Positions 18,224 to 28,931 of a stretch of 64,000 nt of DNA are shown one piece after another; within the stretch, counting starts at the first letter, position 1, and every line of letters starts with the position of its first letter. The notes below the pieces were generated by a model, which was not told the origin of the DNA, did not search any database, and saw nothing but the letters and a program-made list of their open reading frames with translations. The DNA is taken from contig JALKBU010000189.1 in assembly GCA_023091735.1 (NCBI GenBank), forward strand, positions 1 to 64,000. Direction: 5' to 3'. The position numbers and the translations under genes are program-made. Source of the DNA: Trichomonas tenax. Lineage: Eukaryota; Parabasalia; Trichomonadida; Trichomonadidae.

Positions 18224-19924
18224 ATGAAGACGACAATTTATCAGAAGAGGGTTAATATCAAAGCAGACTACTTCAAAATGATCGGAGCTGGTCTGACAGA
18301 TATCAATGATCTGGATTTAAACGATAAAATCGTTACTTTAGACTTATCAGATAATAAACTGACAGATTTTCTCGATTTTCCCGAAAATTCTAACATAGAA
18401 ATGCTCACTTTGGACCGAAATCCTATTCTCAGCTTCAAAGGTTTTCCAAAAATGCCGAAATTAACAAATTTATCTTTAAATGAAACGCCTGTTTCAAAAT
18501 TAACGAATTTTCGTTCATTGGCATACATAGCTGTCGGTCCTCAGCTTAAAATTCTCAATGGAACAGCAATTACAAAAGCAGATATTTCATCAGCGCATAC
18601 ATACGGAGATCCTGAATATATGATCAATTTAGTTACACAAGGATGGCTTCCTAAGCGTCCGTCATACACAAACGATATGAAACCTATTGCTATTCGTGAA
18701 GAAACAGGAAAATCAACGAAAAAGAAACAAACAAAACAAAACACACTAACAACGAAGAAATCTTTAGTTGCACGAGCTTCAATGAAGAAAGAAGATACAT
18801 TCAAGAAACAGAAAGAACAAGTTGATGGAAATCAATTATCAAGAGTCTTAAATATCCTCGATTCACAGAAAAACGATCCGATATCAGTACGCGCAGTCAG
18901 AATACTCCGGGCTATCGGCATGACACGCGAAGCTATTAAAGAATTCATCAAGAATTTCTTTTCTCCAGTTGTTCAAGCAAAGAAGCAGCCAAAACTCAAG
19001 AAGAAAGAGATAGATCCAAACAGTCTCGAAGGGCAAATCGAAAAACAGAAAGAAACAATCCATCTTCTCGCTACACAATTATGCACGATCAGATCTCAAA
19101 ACAGAAACTTTGTTGCTTATGAGGAGATGATCAATGAGATTGCTGGGCCCCTTTTCGAGAACCAGAGAATTGTCGAAGAGGAGAAACTCAGAGCACAGCA
19201 TGCTTTGTCTGAATCATATCTTTCACAACAAACTCAACAGAAATCTCACAACTTCTTACAAATATCTGCATCAAAGCCTCAAAAGAAGGAATCAGTCGAT
19301 CAATATGTTGAGCTGAGGAAGACATTGATTGAGTATCTTAGAACAACACCAACGAAGAATGATAATGAATTGATCGAACTTCTCGAAGATCTCAATGAGA
19401 TAGAAGAAGAGGACTTCGAAGAGGAGGATCAGGAGGAAGAAGACTTCATAGAAGAAGAACAAGTTAAAGAAGAGATTGATGCGGACGAAGTTATTATTGA
19501 AGAGGAAGATGATAAAGAAGATAAAGTTGAGGATAACAAACATGAAGAGGAAGAAAAACATGAACCACAAGATGAACAGAAGGAAATAGAAGAAGAAGAA
19601 GATAAAGAAGAAATTGAATATGAAGAGGAAGAACAAATAGAAGCGGAACAGAAACAAGAAAATGAAGAAGAAGAGGTTGGAGAAGAGAGTGCCAACGAAC
19701 CAGCTGCTAATGAAGAGCATCTGGAAGAGGAGGAAGAAGATATAGAGAACCTTGAAGAAGAGGACGAAATTAATGATAATTTCATCCCAGAAGCAGAGGA
19801 TGAAGTTGATTTTGCGGATGATCTCGCAAAAATTGATCAGTTCTTGCAAGATATGAATGAGGAAGAGGATGATGAGTTAGATTTAGATGATATTGGAATT
19901 GTTTTGAAGTCTCATGATGAGTAA
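18224..19924 (+). CDS. Leucine-rich repeat protein with acidic tail
   Basis: The first ~150 of 566 residues contain about four short LRRs of the SDS22-like class (IVTLDLSDNKLTDF, IEMLTLDRNPILSF, LTNLSLNETPVSKL) closed by an LRR-cap-like segment. The middle is basic and coiled-coil-forming. The last ~180 residues are a Glu/Asp-rich low-complexity region of EEE and EED blocks, ending DDIGIVLKSHDE. Such proteins often bind partners through the LRR face; the acidic tail might bind basic proteins or cations. No enzyme motif is seen. A homologue name cannot be given. Confidence 0.8.
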   Translation: MKTTIYQKRVNIKADYFKMIGAGLTDINDLDLNDKIVTLDLSDNKLTDFLDFPENSNIEMLTLDRNPILSFKGFPKMPKLTNLSLNETPVSKLTNFRSLAYIAVGPQLKILNGTAITKADISSAHTYGDPEYMINLVTQGWLPKRPSYTNDMKPIAIREETGKSTKKKQTKQNTLTTKKSLVARASMKKEDTFKKQKEQVDGNQLSRVLNILDSQKNDPISVRAVRILRAIGMTREAIKEFIKNFFSPVVQAKKQPKLKKKEIDPNSLEGQIEKQKETIHLLATQLCTIRSQNRNFVAYEEMINEIAGPLFENQRIVEEEKLRAQHALSESYLSQQTQQKSHNFLQISASKPQKKESVDQYVELRKTLIEYLRTTPTKNDNELIELLEDLNEIEEEDFEEEDQEEEDFIEEEQVKEEIDADEVIIEEEDDKEDKVEDNKHEEEEKHEPQDEQKEIEEEEDKEEIEYEEEEQIEAEQKQENEEEEVGEESANEPAANEEHLEEEEEDIENLEEEDEINDNFIPEAEDEVDFADDLAKIDQFLQDMNEEEDDELDLDDIGIVLKSHDE

Positions 19925-20229
19925 ATCTTTTAGTATTTCTATTGAAAATCATCTATATTCATGTCATTTTCCTGTTAACTCATTCCAACATCGACTATTA
20001 GATGTATAGAAACCAAAATCATAGCAGATGATTTATCTTATTGTGCTGAATAAATTTGACATATAAAAATTTTACAAAACACATATGAAGAGTTTTCTAG
20101 CTTCAGGAAAATCCATCAATTTACAGTAACTTTCTTTTTATAATGAAATGAATACTATATAACACACATAGTATCCACTCCATAAAAATGGAGCAAATCG
20201 GCTGAGCAATGCAAAACAAAAAACATTTT
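19925..20229. other. Intergenic, left part before the motif array
   Basis: AT-rich, without a supported ORF. TTGACATATAAA near 20055 is another variant of the recurrent motif. Confidence 0.4.
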
Positions 20230-20319
20230 TACTTGTCAAAACAATAAAATTACATAGCAAAAATAATATTTTACATGACAATTTAAAATTTACATAACAA
20301 ATTAATGATTTACATGTCA
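20230..20319 (+). promoter_or_regulatory. Phased array of five TACATGWCA-like motifs
   Basis: TACTTGTCA (20230), TACATAGCA (20251), TACATGACA (20272), TACATAACA (20291) and TACATGTCA (20311) have start-to-start distances of 21, 21, 19 and 20 bases, about two turns of B-DNA. The array sits 145-234 bases upstream of the ATG at 20464, whose initiator TCATTA is at 20450. Regular phasing on one DNA face suggests cooperative binding by a factor. Confidence 0.65.
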
Positions 20320-20463
20320 ACAAATTTATAAAATTTTATTTGAATCGAATCTCTGCCACAAAATCCGAACGAGAACACAACAAAAGTAAAACCAGAGTTA
20401 GGTGGTCAATCAGGGCCAAAATTGAGTCGAAAATAATCGTCCTCGAACATCATTAATAAAAAA

Positions 20464-21681
20464 ATGGAGAATCCAGTCACTGAAATCGAGTCTCTGATCC
20501 CAAAGCCGGAGTCCTACGGCGCCCAAAACGTCACAGACGAACTTATCGCCAAATTCACCGAACTCACTAAAACGTCTCCAAATGCTGCTCTCAGACGCCA
20601 CATTTTCAACGGCCACGTCGGCTTTGACGCTGCCATCGAACACGCAGTCGCAGGAAAGCCACTCTACATATATCTTCCGATCTCTCCGTCCGACCGCTTG
20701 ACAACATTGAGGCACTTTCTCTTCTTCCAGTTCGCGCAGTACCTCCAGAAGGCACTCAACTGTTTCCTCTTCATCCACGTCAACGACTACCAAGCTTACA
20801 CACGCGATCCAGAACAAAATCTCAAATACGAAACAGTCAACAAATGGACTGAAGAAACAATCAAAGACATCCTCGCTTTCGACTTCATCAAGGAAAAGAC
20901 AATCATTTTAACAAATAATTCCGCTGTCGCATTGAATTACGTTTTACTTTGCGATCTTCAGCGTAAATGCCCACTCGGAGACTTCTTCCACGCCTTCTTC
21001 ACAGACGACAACGTCAACATCGGCACAATGGACGCTATCTTCCAGAACGCATGCTGCGCTATTCCATGCTATGTCCAGAAGATCTTCCCAGGCCTTGAGA
21101 ACCTTAAGTGCTTGATGCTCCTTCGCGCATCGCAGGCTAAGTTTTATGAGTTCGCTTGCCAACTCTGCGAGAAGATCGAAGCCGAGAAACCATTCGCTCT
21201 CTTCGGTGGCTTCGTTCCAGCACCGCAGTCCGGTCAGAAGATGCCAAAGCTTGCCAAGTACGCTCTCGGTGCCGGTCCAAACGATCAGCCAGAGAAGGGA
21301 GGAAAGGCGAAGAACTCCATTCGCGACTACATGTCAATCTACATCAAGAACACACCAAAGGAAGTCGCACAGAAGATCAATAAGTTCGCTTTCTCCGGTG
21401 GCAGAGATACAATCCAAGAGCACAAGGAGAAGGGCGCTAATCTCGCTGTCGATGTCTCTACGTACTATCTCAAGATCTTCCTTGAGGATGAGGCCGAATA
21501 CCAGCACGTTCTTCAGTTCTACGGCCCAGGAGAGCTCCCAGAAGGAAAGGAGAGAATGTTATCCGGCGAACTCAAGAAGAAAGTAGGCGAACTCCTCGGC
21601 AAGATGATCAAGGAGATCCAGGACAAGAGAGCTGCTGTTAAGAAGGATGCTGTCGACGCTATATTACATCGCAGGATCTAA
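20464..21681 (+). CDS. Tryptophanyl-tRNA synthetase-like protein, probably inactive
   Basis: The 405-residue product aligns by eye along the eukaryotic cytosolic TrpRS (class I, Rossmann fold). The C-terminal half is very close: AFSGGRDTIQEH, DVSTYYLKIFLED and LSGELKKKVGELL. The catalytic signatures are not kept. The HxGH box is TTLRH (residues 80-84), the preceding Gly-rich loop is PISPSD, the CAIDQDPYFR segment is LRASQAKFYE (about 220-229), and KMSAS is KMPKL followed by an insertion. It is therefore unlikely to make Trp-AMP and may have a non-catalytic role. Codon use is C-rich like Hsp70, which argues against a decaying gene. The start follows an initiator TCATTA and the phased motif array. 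Confidence 0.8.
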   Translation: MENPVTEIESLIPKPESYGAQNVTDELIAKFTELTKTSPNAALRRHIFNGHVGFDAAIEHAVAGKPLYIYLPISPSDRLTTLRHFLFFQFAQYLQKALNCFLFIHVNDYQAYTRDPEQNLKYETVNKWTEETIKDILAFDFIKEKTIILTNNSAVALNYVLLCDLQRKCPLGDFFHAFFTDDNVNIGTMDAIFQNACCAIPCYVQKIFPGLENLKCLMLLRASQAKFYEFACQLCEKIEAEKPFALFGGFVPAPQSGQKMPKLAKYALGAGPNDQPEKGGKAKNSIRDYMSIYIKNTPKEVAQKINKFAFSGGRDTIQEHKEKGANLAVDVSTYYLKIFLEDEAEYQHVLQFYGPGELPEGKERMLSGELKKKVGELLGKMIKEIQDKRAAVKKDAVDAILHRRI

Positions 21682-21816
21682 GGTGATTGAATATATGTAT
21701 CTCGATATAACAATCACTCATTTAAATGTATAAATTATTAAATAAACTATGGGTGATTCTATCATTTATAGAAACAGTGAATAAACAATTTATAAAAAAA
21801 CAACATAAAAATAATA

Positions 21817-24800
21817 TTAAATAGCATGCCATATAGACATTGACTTTGCAGATCCGGCGGCAATTATGAAGTTTGGTAATGCTGAGATTGTTTTAGCATC
21901 GAAAGATATCTGAAGAGACTTAACATTGCCAAGATCTGATGTAGAGAAGATACTAATTTGAGAACTATCATTGAGAACGCAGAAACAGTCCATTGTTCCT
22001 GACACAGCGACAACAGTTCCTCCGAGGGACATCACGCAGCTTGGACTAAATATATCACTGCAATCGAGAACAGCTGCATAACCATTTGAAGTTCCAACAA
22101 CAATCGCATTTCGCTCTTTGCAGAATTTTATCGAAGTAATATCACCCCATTCGCTTGGAATTGCAGCGTGATGGTTTCTTCGCGATATTGTGTCATATAC
22201 AACAATCTCTGATTTCACTGACACAGTGACGACACTTTCGCTTATCCATTCAACAGCCATTGGTTTTCCATGGAGCTGCAGAGACAAAAATGGTTGAATG
22301 AGTGTCTCAGCGATGTCGAAGACATAGCAGTGTAAGCTCATTCCTGAGGCAACAGCGAGTCTGTCACCAAGAGGAGAGAAAGCAGCATCAGAGATTTTTT
22401 CTCCGGGAGTTGTTTCAATAAATATATCTGTGTTTTGTCCTCCAAAGTCGAATAATGAAATCTTCGATTGTGAAACTGCAATGAAGTGGTTAAATATTGG
22501 ATGTGGGATTAAATCAGCGATATCATCGATCTTAATGTCTTGTAAGATGGAAACATCAAGTTGCGATAAATGAATCACAGCGATCTGCTGTCCATCAGAT
22601 ATTGCGCAGACGTCAGAGTCATGTGGATTCATACATAATGAGGAAATGTTATCGAATGGTGTTGCGATTGTATACGGATTATCTAACATCAAGCGACCAT
22701 TTCTGTAAATGCCAGGGAACGGAAGTTTGTTGGAAGCGCGTTCGTGGGCCTCAGAGAAGAAGGAAGATGAAGATAAAAACTCTTCTTTGACGACATCTGA
22801 TAATGGAGAATTCGTCAAATTATGATGTGCAAAGTTTGGCGTTAATTTTGATGGAGCTCTCTGAGCAAGTTGATAGAGCTCAAGAGTTTTAAGTAATGAG
22901 TTGAATCTGTCATTGAGAAGATTAATGAAGTCAGTACTTGGTGTGAATCTTTGTGCAGTACTGAAGATTCGTTTGAACAGAAGGAACATAACGACGAATC
23001 TTGAGCCCTCGATATTGATTGCGTGACTGAAGTCATCCCTCAAGAAAGCCATTACAAGAGCTGGAACAGTATCTGGGAAATGAGGACTTCCAATATCGGC
23101 ATCAAATAATGAATTTCCATTAGGAATCTTAGTAATATCTTTGATTGGAGCATCATCATTAAGCAGCTGATCTAAGAAGTGCGGCTGGAAGGACCACGCT
23201 GCAGCAATCGCGGCACCAAAGAATATGGAGTGTGAATATGTATCCTTTGGCATCTTTAGAAGCGCAAGAAGATTCAAGCTCACTTTTTCGTCAGCAATAA
23301 ATTGCGATAATTCTTCACACAGCGACAAAATCTTCTGTGGAGAAGCTGGAACTAAAGCAGACTTCAAATACATCGAACCGCAATAATCAATGAAGTTAGA
23401 GAGATGCTTCTTGACAAGAACTTTCCTCTCTTCATCCAAGAGAGGGAATGAAATATGCCTGTGTCCGAATTGAAGAGCGTATAATCCAGCTTCTGTAGTT
23501 TCAGTGGATTGTTTCGTGATGAAAAACTTTGAAAATTCATCGATCTGATGTACATTAAACTCATTCAAAAGATTGTTGGATTCTGGATTATTGACTTCTT
23601 TCTCTGGTGCTTTTTCTTCTTCAACTTTCTTGATTTGAGCTTTTGGCTTCTCATCATCACTTTCATCATCAGATGACGAAGAAGAAGATTCAGAATCTGA
23701 GTAATCATCATCCCAATCATCATTTCCTCCAGCACCACCAAAATCGAAGTCTTCGTCACTGGAAATGCTTTCAACACCATGTTTATCTTCTACTTCTTGG
23801 CTTGATTCATTGCTCTCACTCTTTGGTGTAATTTCTGAAACATCGAAAGAAACAGATGTTTGAATTTGCCTCGTTGTTGGAAGTTGCATCAAATATTTTG
23901 CTAGAGGCGCCAATCCATCGTTGATCATGTTCATAGCGATTCTACTTGCAGGTGTGCTGTCACCAGTGAGTCTGTGATAAAGCTGATAGAGAGCAATTCT
24001 TCTGTCACCCATCGAAGAGAAGTTCTGAGACAAATTCAATTCTAATAAGAGCGGTTTTAACATCTCTGCAATTTTGGTGGATCCTTGCAACTTCGCAATC
24101 ATTATTGGAATTGTTGGATCACTCCATTTAACAGTCTGAAGGAACTTCTTCATTTCTGGTCCATTAATTCCCTTCTCGATCAATCTGATGACATGAAATG
24201 CTAAAATTGGATCATTAATTTTATCAACGCAAATCTGGCAGCACGAATTAACATCGCCTGCAACTAAAAACAACGCTGCACCCATCATGAAGTTCTGGCG
24301 GGACAATGAGCTGTAGGCATTTTTGAGCGCTGATTTGCGCCACTTATCCTGCGTGAAGTCTTTTCCAAAGAAATCAGATCTTTGAGTGTCACCGAGCAAT
24401 TCATATAATCTCTGGATTTTCTTTGTATTTCCAAGTGCAATATAAAGGAGTGCAACAGGATCAACTTTCTTTGTATCAGACCATGTTTTGTTGAGCGCTT
24501 GACGAGTGAGTTCCTCGAGAAGACTTTGCTGTTCGATTGTGACTGAGAGGAAGAATTTCGTTAAATCATTCACGTTCAAGTTTGGACCAATGATTTCTGC
24601 AACTGTTGATTGCTTCGTTGAATACGAAAGCCACAAGGCAATAAAAGGGGGAGGCCAACTGGATGAGCGAACAGCAGTGACAAATCTTAATGCAAACATA
24701 TCCAAATCACCGCGAATTGATGATGTTATTTCATAGAATCTTTTGACATCATCAGAAACTTCTTCTTCGATGGTCAAAGCAGACGGACTTGCGTATTGTC

Positions 24801-26865
24801 CAGGAATAGCAGGAACCTGTTGAGGCTTCATGACATCGTAGCGACCGATATTCGAGAATTCAAGCAACTGAGCAAATGTTAAATCGACATGTTTCTTGAC
24901 ATCATTTGGCGGCTTGATTGTGTTTAATGGAGCTGGCATGAAATTGTGTGTGATTCTTCCAGCAAGAGTCAAAAGGAAGTGTGAGTCTTGATCCATGTAA
25001 CCGACATTCAATGTGACATCAGTTCTGTTTGTGATTTCAGAATATTCGATTTTCTTCATCGCCGCTGAAATTTCAGATGTCCAGGACGGAAAGAGAGACA
25101 TTGATGATTTCGAGATTGCTACAAAATGTCCAGCAAAGTTAACAGCGACACTTGTAACATTCTTCTGATCGAGGAATGGAACAATGCCATTTTCTATTAA
25201 ATAGACTCTTCTATCGTCGAAAGTGAAAATTCTTCCTCCAAGTGTCGTCGAATCACAGTAAAGACCATTCATTTTCGCAAACTCGAACTTGTAAGTCATT
25301 TCAAACTTCCCATCAATGAAGTGCCACATTTCAACATAAGGGTTGCTCAAAACTACAAAGCTTGTGAGCGAAAAACAGCAAATTGCATCGATTTTTCCAT
25401 TTCTTTTCTCAACTTGAAGATTCAAAGATGATGGGAATAAAAATGCTGATACCTGATCATCTAAGTTTGCTGTGATAAAGAGAAAGTTGTTTTGATACGA
25501 CTTTGAGTGAGAAAAAGAATTAAATAATCCGATTTCGAAACTTGTTGATTTTGTAATGAGCTTTGATCCACAGACAGCATAAATTTCTCCATCCTGAACG
25601 AAAAATGCCGAACAATTCGAGATTTGCGGGAAATCAAATTTCGTTTCGATGAAATTAGCGACAGGAATTGTGTAAAACTGATCATTCTTGAGTATAATGA
25701 TTGTGTCTTTATCAATCCAGTCTGCACATTCCACATTTGTCGCTGCTTTCCTTGCAGATGAATAAGGATTGTTAAAAGGCCAAAAAATGAGTGTTTTCTC
25801 TTCATCTCTGGTAAAGAAGTTGTCTGAGAACGGAGCAAAAGAGCTCTGAATGACAGGCGACCTGTGGACGAGAAAAGAGTTCTTTCTATCCGAATAAACG
25901 CTAATTCCGTTGTATTTCACAGTGATCGCTTCAGTTCCTTGATTTGTCTTGAAAGCTGACCTCAGGCCCATTGCCACGATTCCTGGTTGGTCCTGAAGAT
26001 GATTAAAAACGCTCTGTGCATTAGAAGTGATGATTCTGCCCTTGGAATCAATTTTAATTTTTATCTTTTGAGCCTCCTTCGTTAGGAAGACGATCTTTGA
26101 GTGCCTCTCAGCGTGAGTGTGAAAGTTATAAAGCGCTGGTGGTCGAACAAATCTGCCAGGAATCGGAACTGACAAAATAGTTGAGCACGAGTATTGTTTG
26201 TTGTACTCTTGATAGTAGATCCTAAGAGTGCCGTCTGAAGTGATTACCATGAAAATTGGATCAGTCGGATGAAATTCGAATTGTGAAACGTTTTGGGTGA
26301 ATTTAAATACCTGAGGTATGAATTTTTTCGATTGCAGTGTGAAGACTATCAACGATTTCGAGTAATTATGCGATGCAAGTCTCGAGCCATCATTAAAAAA
26401 TTGACAGAATATAGATTTCGGTGCTAAACGCGTATAAACCTCCTCAAAGTTCGATACATTGCCAATAAATAGGCCATTTTTGTTGGAATAGCAGATTAAT
26501 TGTCGTGCTGCGCACCAGGAAATGTCAGAGAGTGGATATTTCAGTTTAATTGTTCTCGTATTTTGCCAAACAGAATCTTGGTAATGCCAAAACATAGTGT
26601 ATCCTTCAACATCGCAAGATACAATATGAAGTCCTTTTCTTTCGAATGATAATGTGCAAATTTCGTATTGGTGGCCCCTAAGAATAGCTTTTAGGTACTT
26701 TGCACCAGCGAGAACGATAATAAGATTGCCAGAAGAATAAGCCATTATCATGCCAACGTGGGAACTCGAAAAAGACACAGAACGGGGGTGCTCCGAGTTC
26801 ATGGGATAACTAAAGGACATAGCATCTGAAATTTTGAGAACTGAGGGGAATATACTCCCGCTCAT
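21817..26865 (-). CDS. Rav1/DMXL-like WD40 protein (RAVE complex)
   Basis: The 1682-residue product has N-terminal WD40-like beta-propeller repeats over about residues 30-640 (ILRGHQYEICTLSFE, IVSCDVEGYTMFWHY). An alpha-helical segment at about 700-960 matches the Rav1 C-terminal domain: DPVALLYIALGNTKK, KDFTQDKWRKSALKNAYSSL, GAALFLVAGDVNSCCQICV. An acidic Ser/Asp linker (about 1040-1090) and a further helical and WD40 region follow. Rav1 and its animal relatives DMXL1/2 assemble the V-ATPase V1 sector onto V0 for organelle acidification; that role is inferred from family. The gene faces away from the motif pair at 26920-26945. Confidence 0.82.
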   Translation of the reverse strand: MSGSIFPSVLKISDAMSFSYPMNSEHPRSVSFSSSHVGMIMAYSSGNLIIVLAGAKYLKAILRGHQYEICTLSFERKGLHIVSCDVEGYTMFWHYQDSVWQNTRTIKLKYPLSDISWCAARQLICYSNKNGLFIGNVSNFEEVYTRLAPKSIFCQFFNDGSRLASHNYSKSLIVFTLQSKKFIPQVFKFTQNVSQFEFHPTDPIFMVITSDGTLRIYYQEYNKQYSCSTILSVPIPGRFVRPPALYNFHTHAERHSKIVFLTKEAQKIKIKIDSKGRIITSNAQSVFNHLQDQPGIVAMGLRSAFKTNQGTEAITVKYNGISVYSDRKNSFLVHRSPVIQSSFAPFSDNFFTRDEEKTLIFWPFNNPYSSARKAATNVECADWIDKDTIIILKNDQFYTIPVANFIETKFDFPQISNCSAFFVQDGEIYAVCGSKLITKSTSFEIGLFNSFSHSKSYQNNFLFITANLDDQVSAFLFPSSLNLQVEKRNGKIDAICCFSLTSFVVLSNPYVEMWHFIDGKFEMTYKFEFAKMNGLYCDSTTLGGRIFTFDDRRVYLIENGIVPFLDQKNVTSVAVNFAGHFVAISKSSMSLFPSWTSEISAAMKKIEYSEITNRTDVTLNVGYMDQDSHFLLTLAGRITHNFMPAPLNTIKPPNDVKKHVDLTFAQLLEFSNIGRYDVMKPQQVPAIPGQYASPSALTIEEEVSDDVKRFYEITSSIRGDLDMFALRFVTAVRSSSWPPPFIALWLSYSTKQSTVAEIIGPNLNVNDLTKFFLSVTIEQQSLLEELTRQALNKTWSDTKKVDPVALLYIALGNTKKIQRLYELLGDTQRSDFFGKDFTQDKWRKSALKNAYSSLSRQNFMMGAALFLVAGDVNSCCQICVDKINDPILAFHVIRLIEKGINGPEMKKFLQTVKWSDPTIPIMIAKLQGSTKIAEMLKPLLLELNLSQNFSSMGDRRIALYQLYHRLTGDSTPASRIAMNMINDGLAPLAKYLMQLPTTRQIQTSVSFDVSEITPKSESNESSQEVEDKHGVESISSDEDFDFGGAGGNDDWDDDYSDSESSSSSSDDESDDEKPKAQIKKVEEEKAPEKEVNNPESNNLLNEFNVHQIDEFSKFFITKQSTETTEAGLYALQFGHRHISFPLLDEERKVLVKKHLSNFIDYCGSMYLKSALVPASPQKILSLCEELSQFIADEKVSLNLLALLKMPKDTYSHSIFFGAAIAAAWSFQPHFLDQLLNDDAPIKDITKIPNGNSLFDADIGSPHFPDTVPALVMAFLRDDFSHAINIEGSRFVVMFLLFKRIFSTAQRFTPSTDFINLLNDRFNSLLKTLELYQLAQRAPSKLTPNFAHHNLTNSPLSDVVKEEFLSSSSFFSEAHERASNKLPFPGIYRNGRLMLDNPYTIATPFDNISSLCMNPHDSDVCAISDGQQIAVIHLSQLDVSILQDIKIDDIADLIPHPIFNHFIAVSQSKISLFDFGGQNTDIFIETTPGEKISDAAFSPLGDRLAVASGMSLHCYVFDIAETLIQPFLSLQLHGKPMAVEWISESVVTVSVKSEIVVYDTISRRNHHAAIPSEWGDITSIKFCKERNAIVVGTSNGYAAVLDCSDIFSPSCVMSLGGTVVAVSGTMDCFCVLNDSSQISIFSTSDLGNVKSLQISFDAKTISALPNFIIAAGSAKSMSIWHAI

Positions 26866-26919
26866 TGTTTTTTTTTCTAAAAAGTCGATGATGATAGAAA
26901 ATTTTATTGTGAAACATTT

Positions 26920-26945
26920 TACATGGCAAAATTATTTACATGTCA
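26920..26945 (-). promoter_or_regulatory. Pair of TACATGNCA motifs upstream of the Rav1-like gene
   Basis: TACATGGCA at 26920-26928 and TACATGTCA at 26937-26945 lie 55-80 bases upstream of the minus-strand ATG at 26865. They are 17 bases apart. The ATG inside the first copy opens a 99-residue frame that I regard as chance. Confidence 0.5.
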
Positions 26946-28931
26946 AAATTCTGATTATCTCATTGATGATTTAATGTTTAAACAAAGCATTCATTCGATA
27001 CACCAGGATCTACTTATTATATTCAACATCTGCGAAATCAAATATACCAACTCTCACATCGAATTAATGAAGTTAAAGATGATCAAAAGAATCATTGGAT
27101 TCCATGTTTTAGAAAAGACATTAACAGATGAGTTTATATTATTTATGTCCTACACCCTACCAGTAATTAATTATTTGAAGTACAATGATATTCATTCATC
27201 AGATATCAATGGAAGATGTTAAAGGTAAAGATGATTCTTTTCGAATAAGAAAAACACAAAACATTGCACAAATATATTTGGGTTGATGATAGAAAATGAA
27301 TGAAACAATATGCTTCATTAATTCAGTGTTCATAAATTGAAATAAGTTGATTCCAATTTTCTTTTGTATTATTCACCTGTTTTGAGTTAATGTATTAATT
27401 CTAATAGGAATTTTCTATAGTTTTGCATAATGATTTTTATTTCAATTTTAAGTAACAATTTTATTGAGAATTCAGCAACAATTAATATGAATTTAAAGAC
27501 ACAACGGTATGATTCATGGATAAGCACAGTTTATATAATAATGAATTTGATTGCTTTGAGGAGAATCTTTCAATCGATTTGTGTATTTATTGATTTTGAA
27601 TTTTAAAATGGAAAACAAGGAGTTGGAAGAAAAGATGTCATAAAAATGGAAGCAGTGCAGTGATCAGATGCATTATGGGATCTCAATAAATGATTTTTGT
27701 TATCTACAAAAATTTTATTGTTCAATGGGTTGTGTTATTTATTCCAAATATCTTATAATCATATGTCATGGTGATTTATCGCTAAGATAGCTATTGAATC
27801 AATGGAAAAAAACAATTTTAATCAATAAACAAATACATTTCAAAAACGACGATGAAATTAAACCAAATGCATGCTGTTAGTATCAATTGTATCATTAATT
27901 AGCGTTTTTATAGTTTTCAGAGCTCAGTGCAATTTTCATTAAAATTTTAGCAAACTTGAGCTCTCCATAGAATGCAAACTTTATTTTTAATCGCAGAATC
28001 CATTTTTCAAAATTTTTGAATTTTTTTCTTCACACAAATGTTGACCCGAACCTTAACGTACAGTAAAATATATTTTTGCATAAAAATAAGACATTTATAT
28101 TAGCATTATAATATACATACCAAATACGAAATATTATGAAAATTACTACGTCTGATTTTGATAAAAATGAGAATGAAAATTTACAGGTTTGGAAATTTAT
28201 TTTTATTTTGAACATTCATCATCTGACCTCGAAAAACTTTGAATAATCAGAAAATAATTAATAGAGGACAAATCACTTTACAATGTGAATGTATTTCATC
28301 AACAATATATCCATTTTCTTGATGCTTTTTTCTAAGATAAAATTTCTAAAAATTGCATGTAAAGCTATAAAGTTGATGAACATTTATATCCCAATTAGTT
28401 GGGTATTAATTAGAATAAGTATCAAAAGAACTTTTTATTCTAAAATAATTTCGATTAAATATGAGTAAGTGGTAAAGTCAGTAGTATTTTAAATGTATGA
28501 TTTTCAGCTAGCTTGTGGTTGGGTTGAAATGAAGATCTTCTGAAAATTCCTAACAGGACCTGGAAACGAGATCGTATCACGAAAACTAGCGTAGGAAAAT
28601 CTATGAAAATCCTATAAATACTTGCACTCGGACTAAATAACCATATACTTGAATATAAAGACTTTTCCCGTATATGGTGAAAATATGAAATTTCGAAACA
28701 TGGTGAAAGACTCCTTTTAAAGTATAGAAAGATTTCATTTCATCATTAAGGCCAATAGTCACGTATACAGAGCGTTTTAAAATCGTGAAATAAATTTGTT
28801 CATTTTATGCTAAAAAAGAAGCTTCTTAGATTAATTATCATACTTCTTGCAATGTACATGTTTGCAAAAATACTATGGCAAAAGGCTGCATACTCTACCT
28901 TTGTTGGTGGGCGAAAATGTACCATTCTTTG
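26946..28931. other. Two-kilobase gene-poor region
   Basis: I see no supported gene, tRNA or long repeat. The 99-residue frame at 26923-27222 has AT-rich composition, starts inside a promoter motif and resembles nothing. GTTGGTGGGCG near 28898 also occurs before Hsp70 near 4088, which may be chance or a shared GC-rich element. Confidence 0.4.

Noticed and set aside
19292..19849. Phe/Ile-rich minus-strand ORF looking like a membrane protein
   Set aside because: It is the complement of the Glu-rich tail of the LRR gene; GAA/GAG repeats read backwards give Phe, Leu and Ser.
26923..27222. 99-residue plus-strand ORF beginning MAKLFTCQNSD
   Set aside because: Its ATG lies inside the TACATGGCA promoter motif, the composition is that of AT-rich DNA, and no domain is seen.
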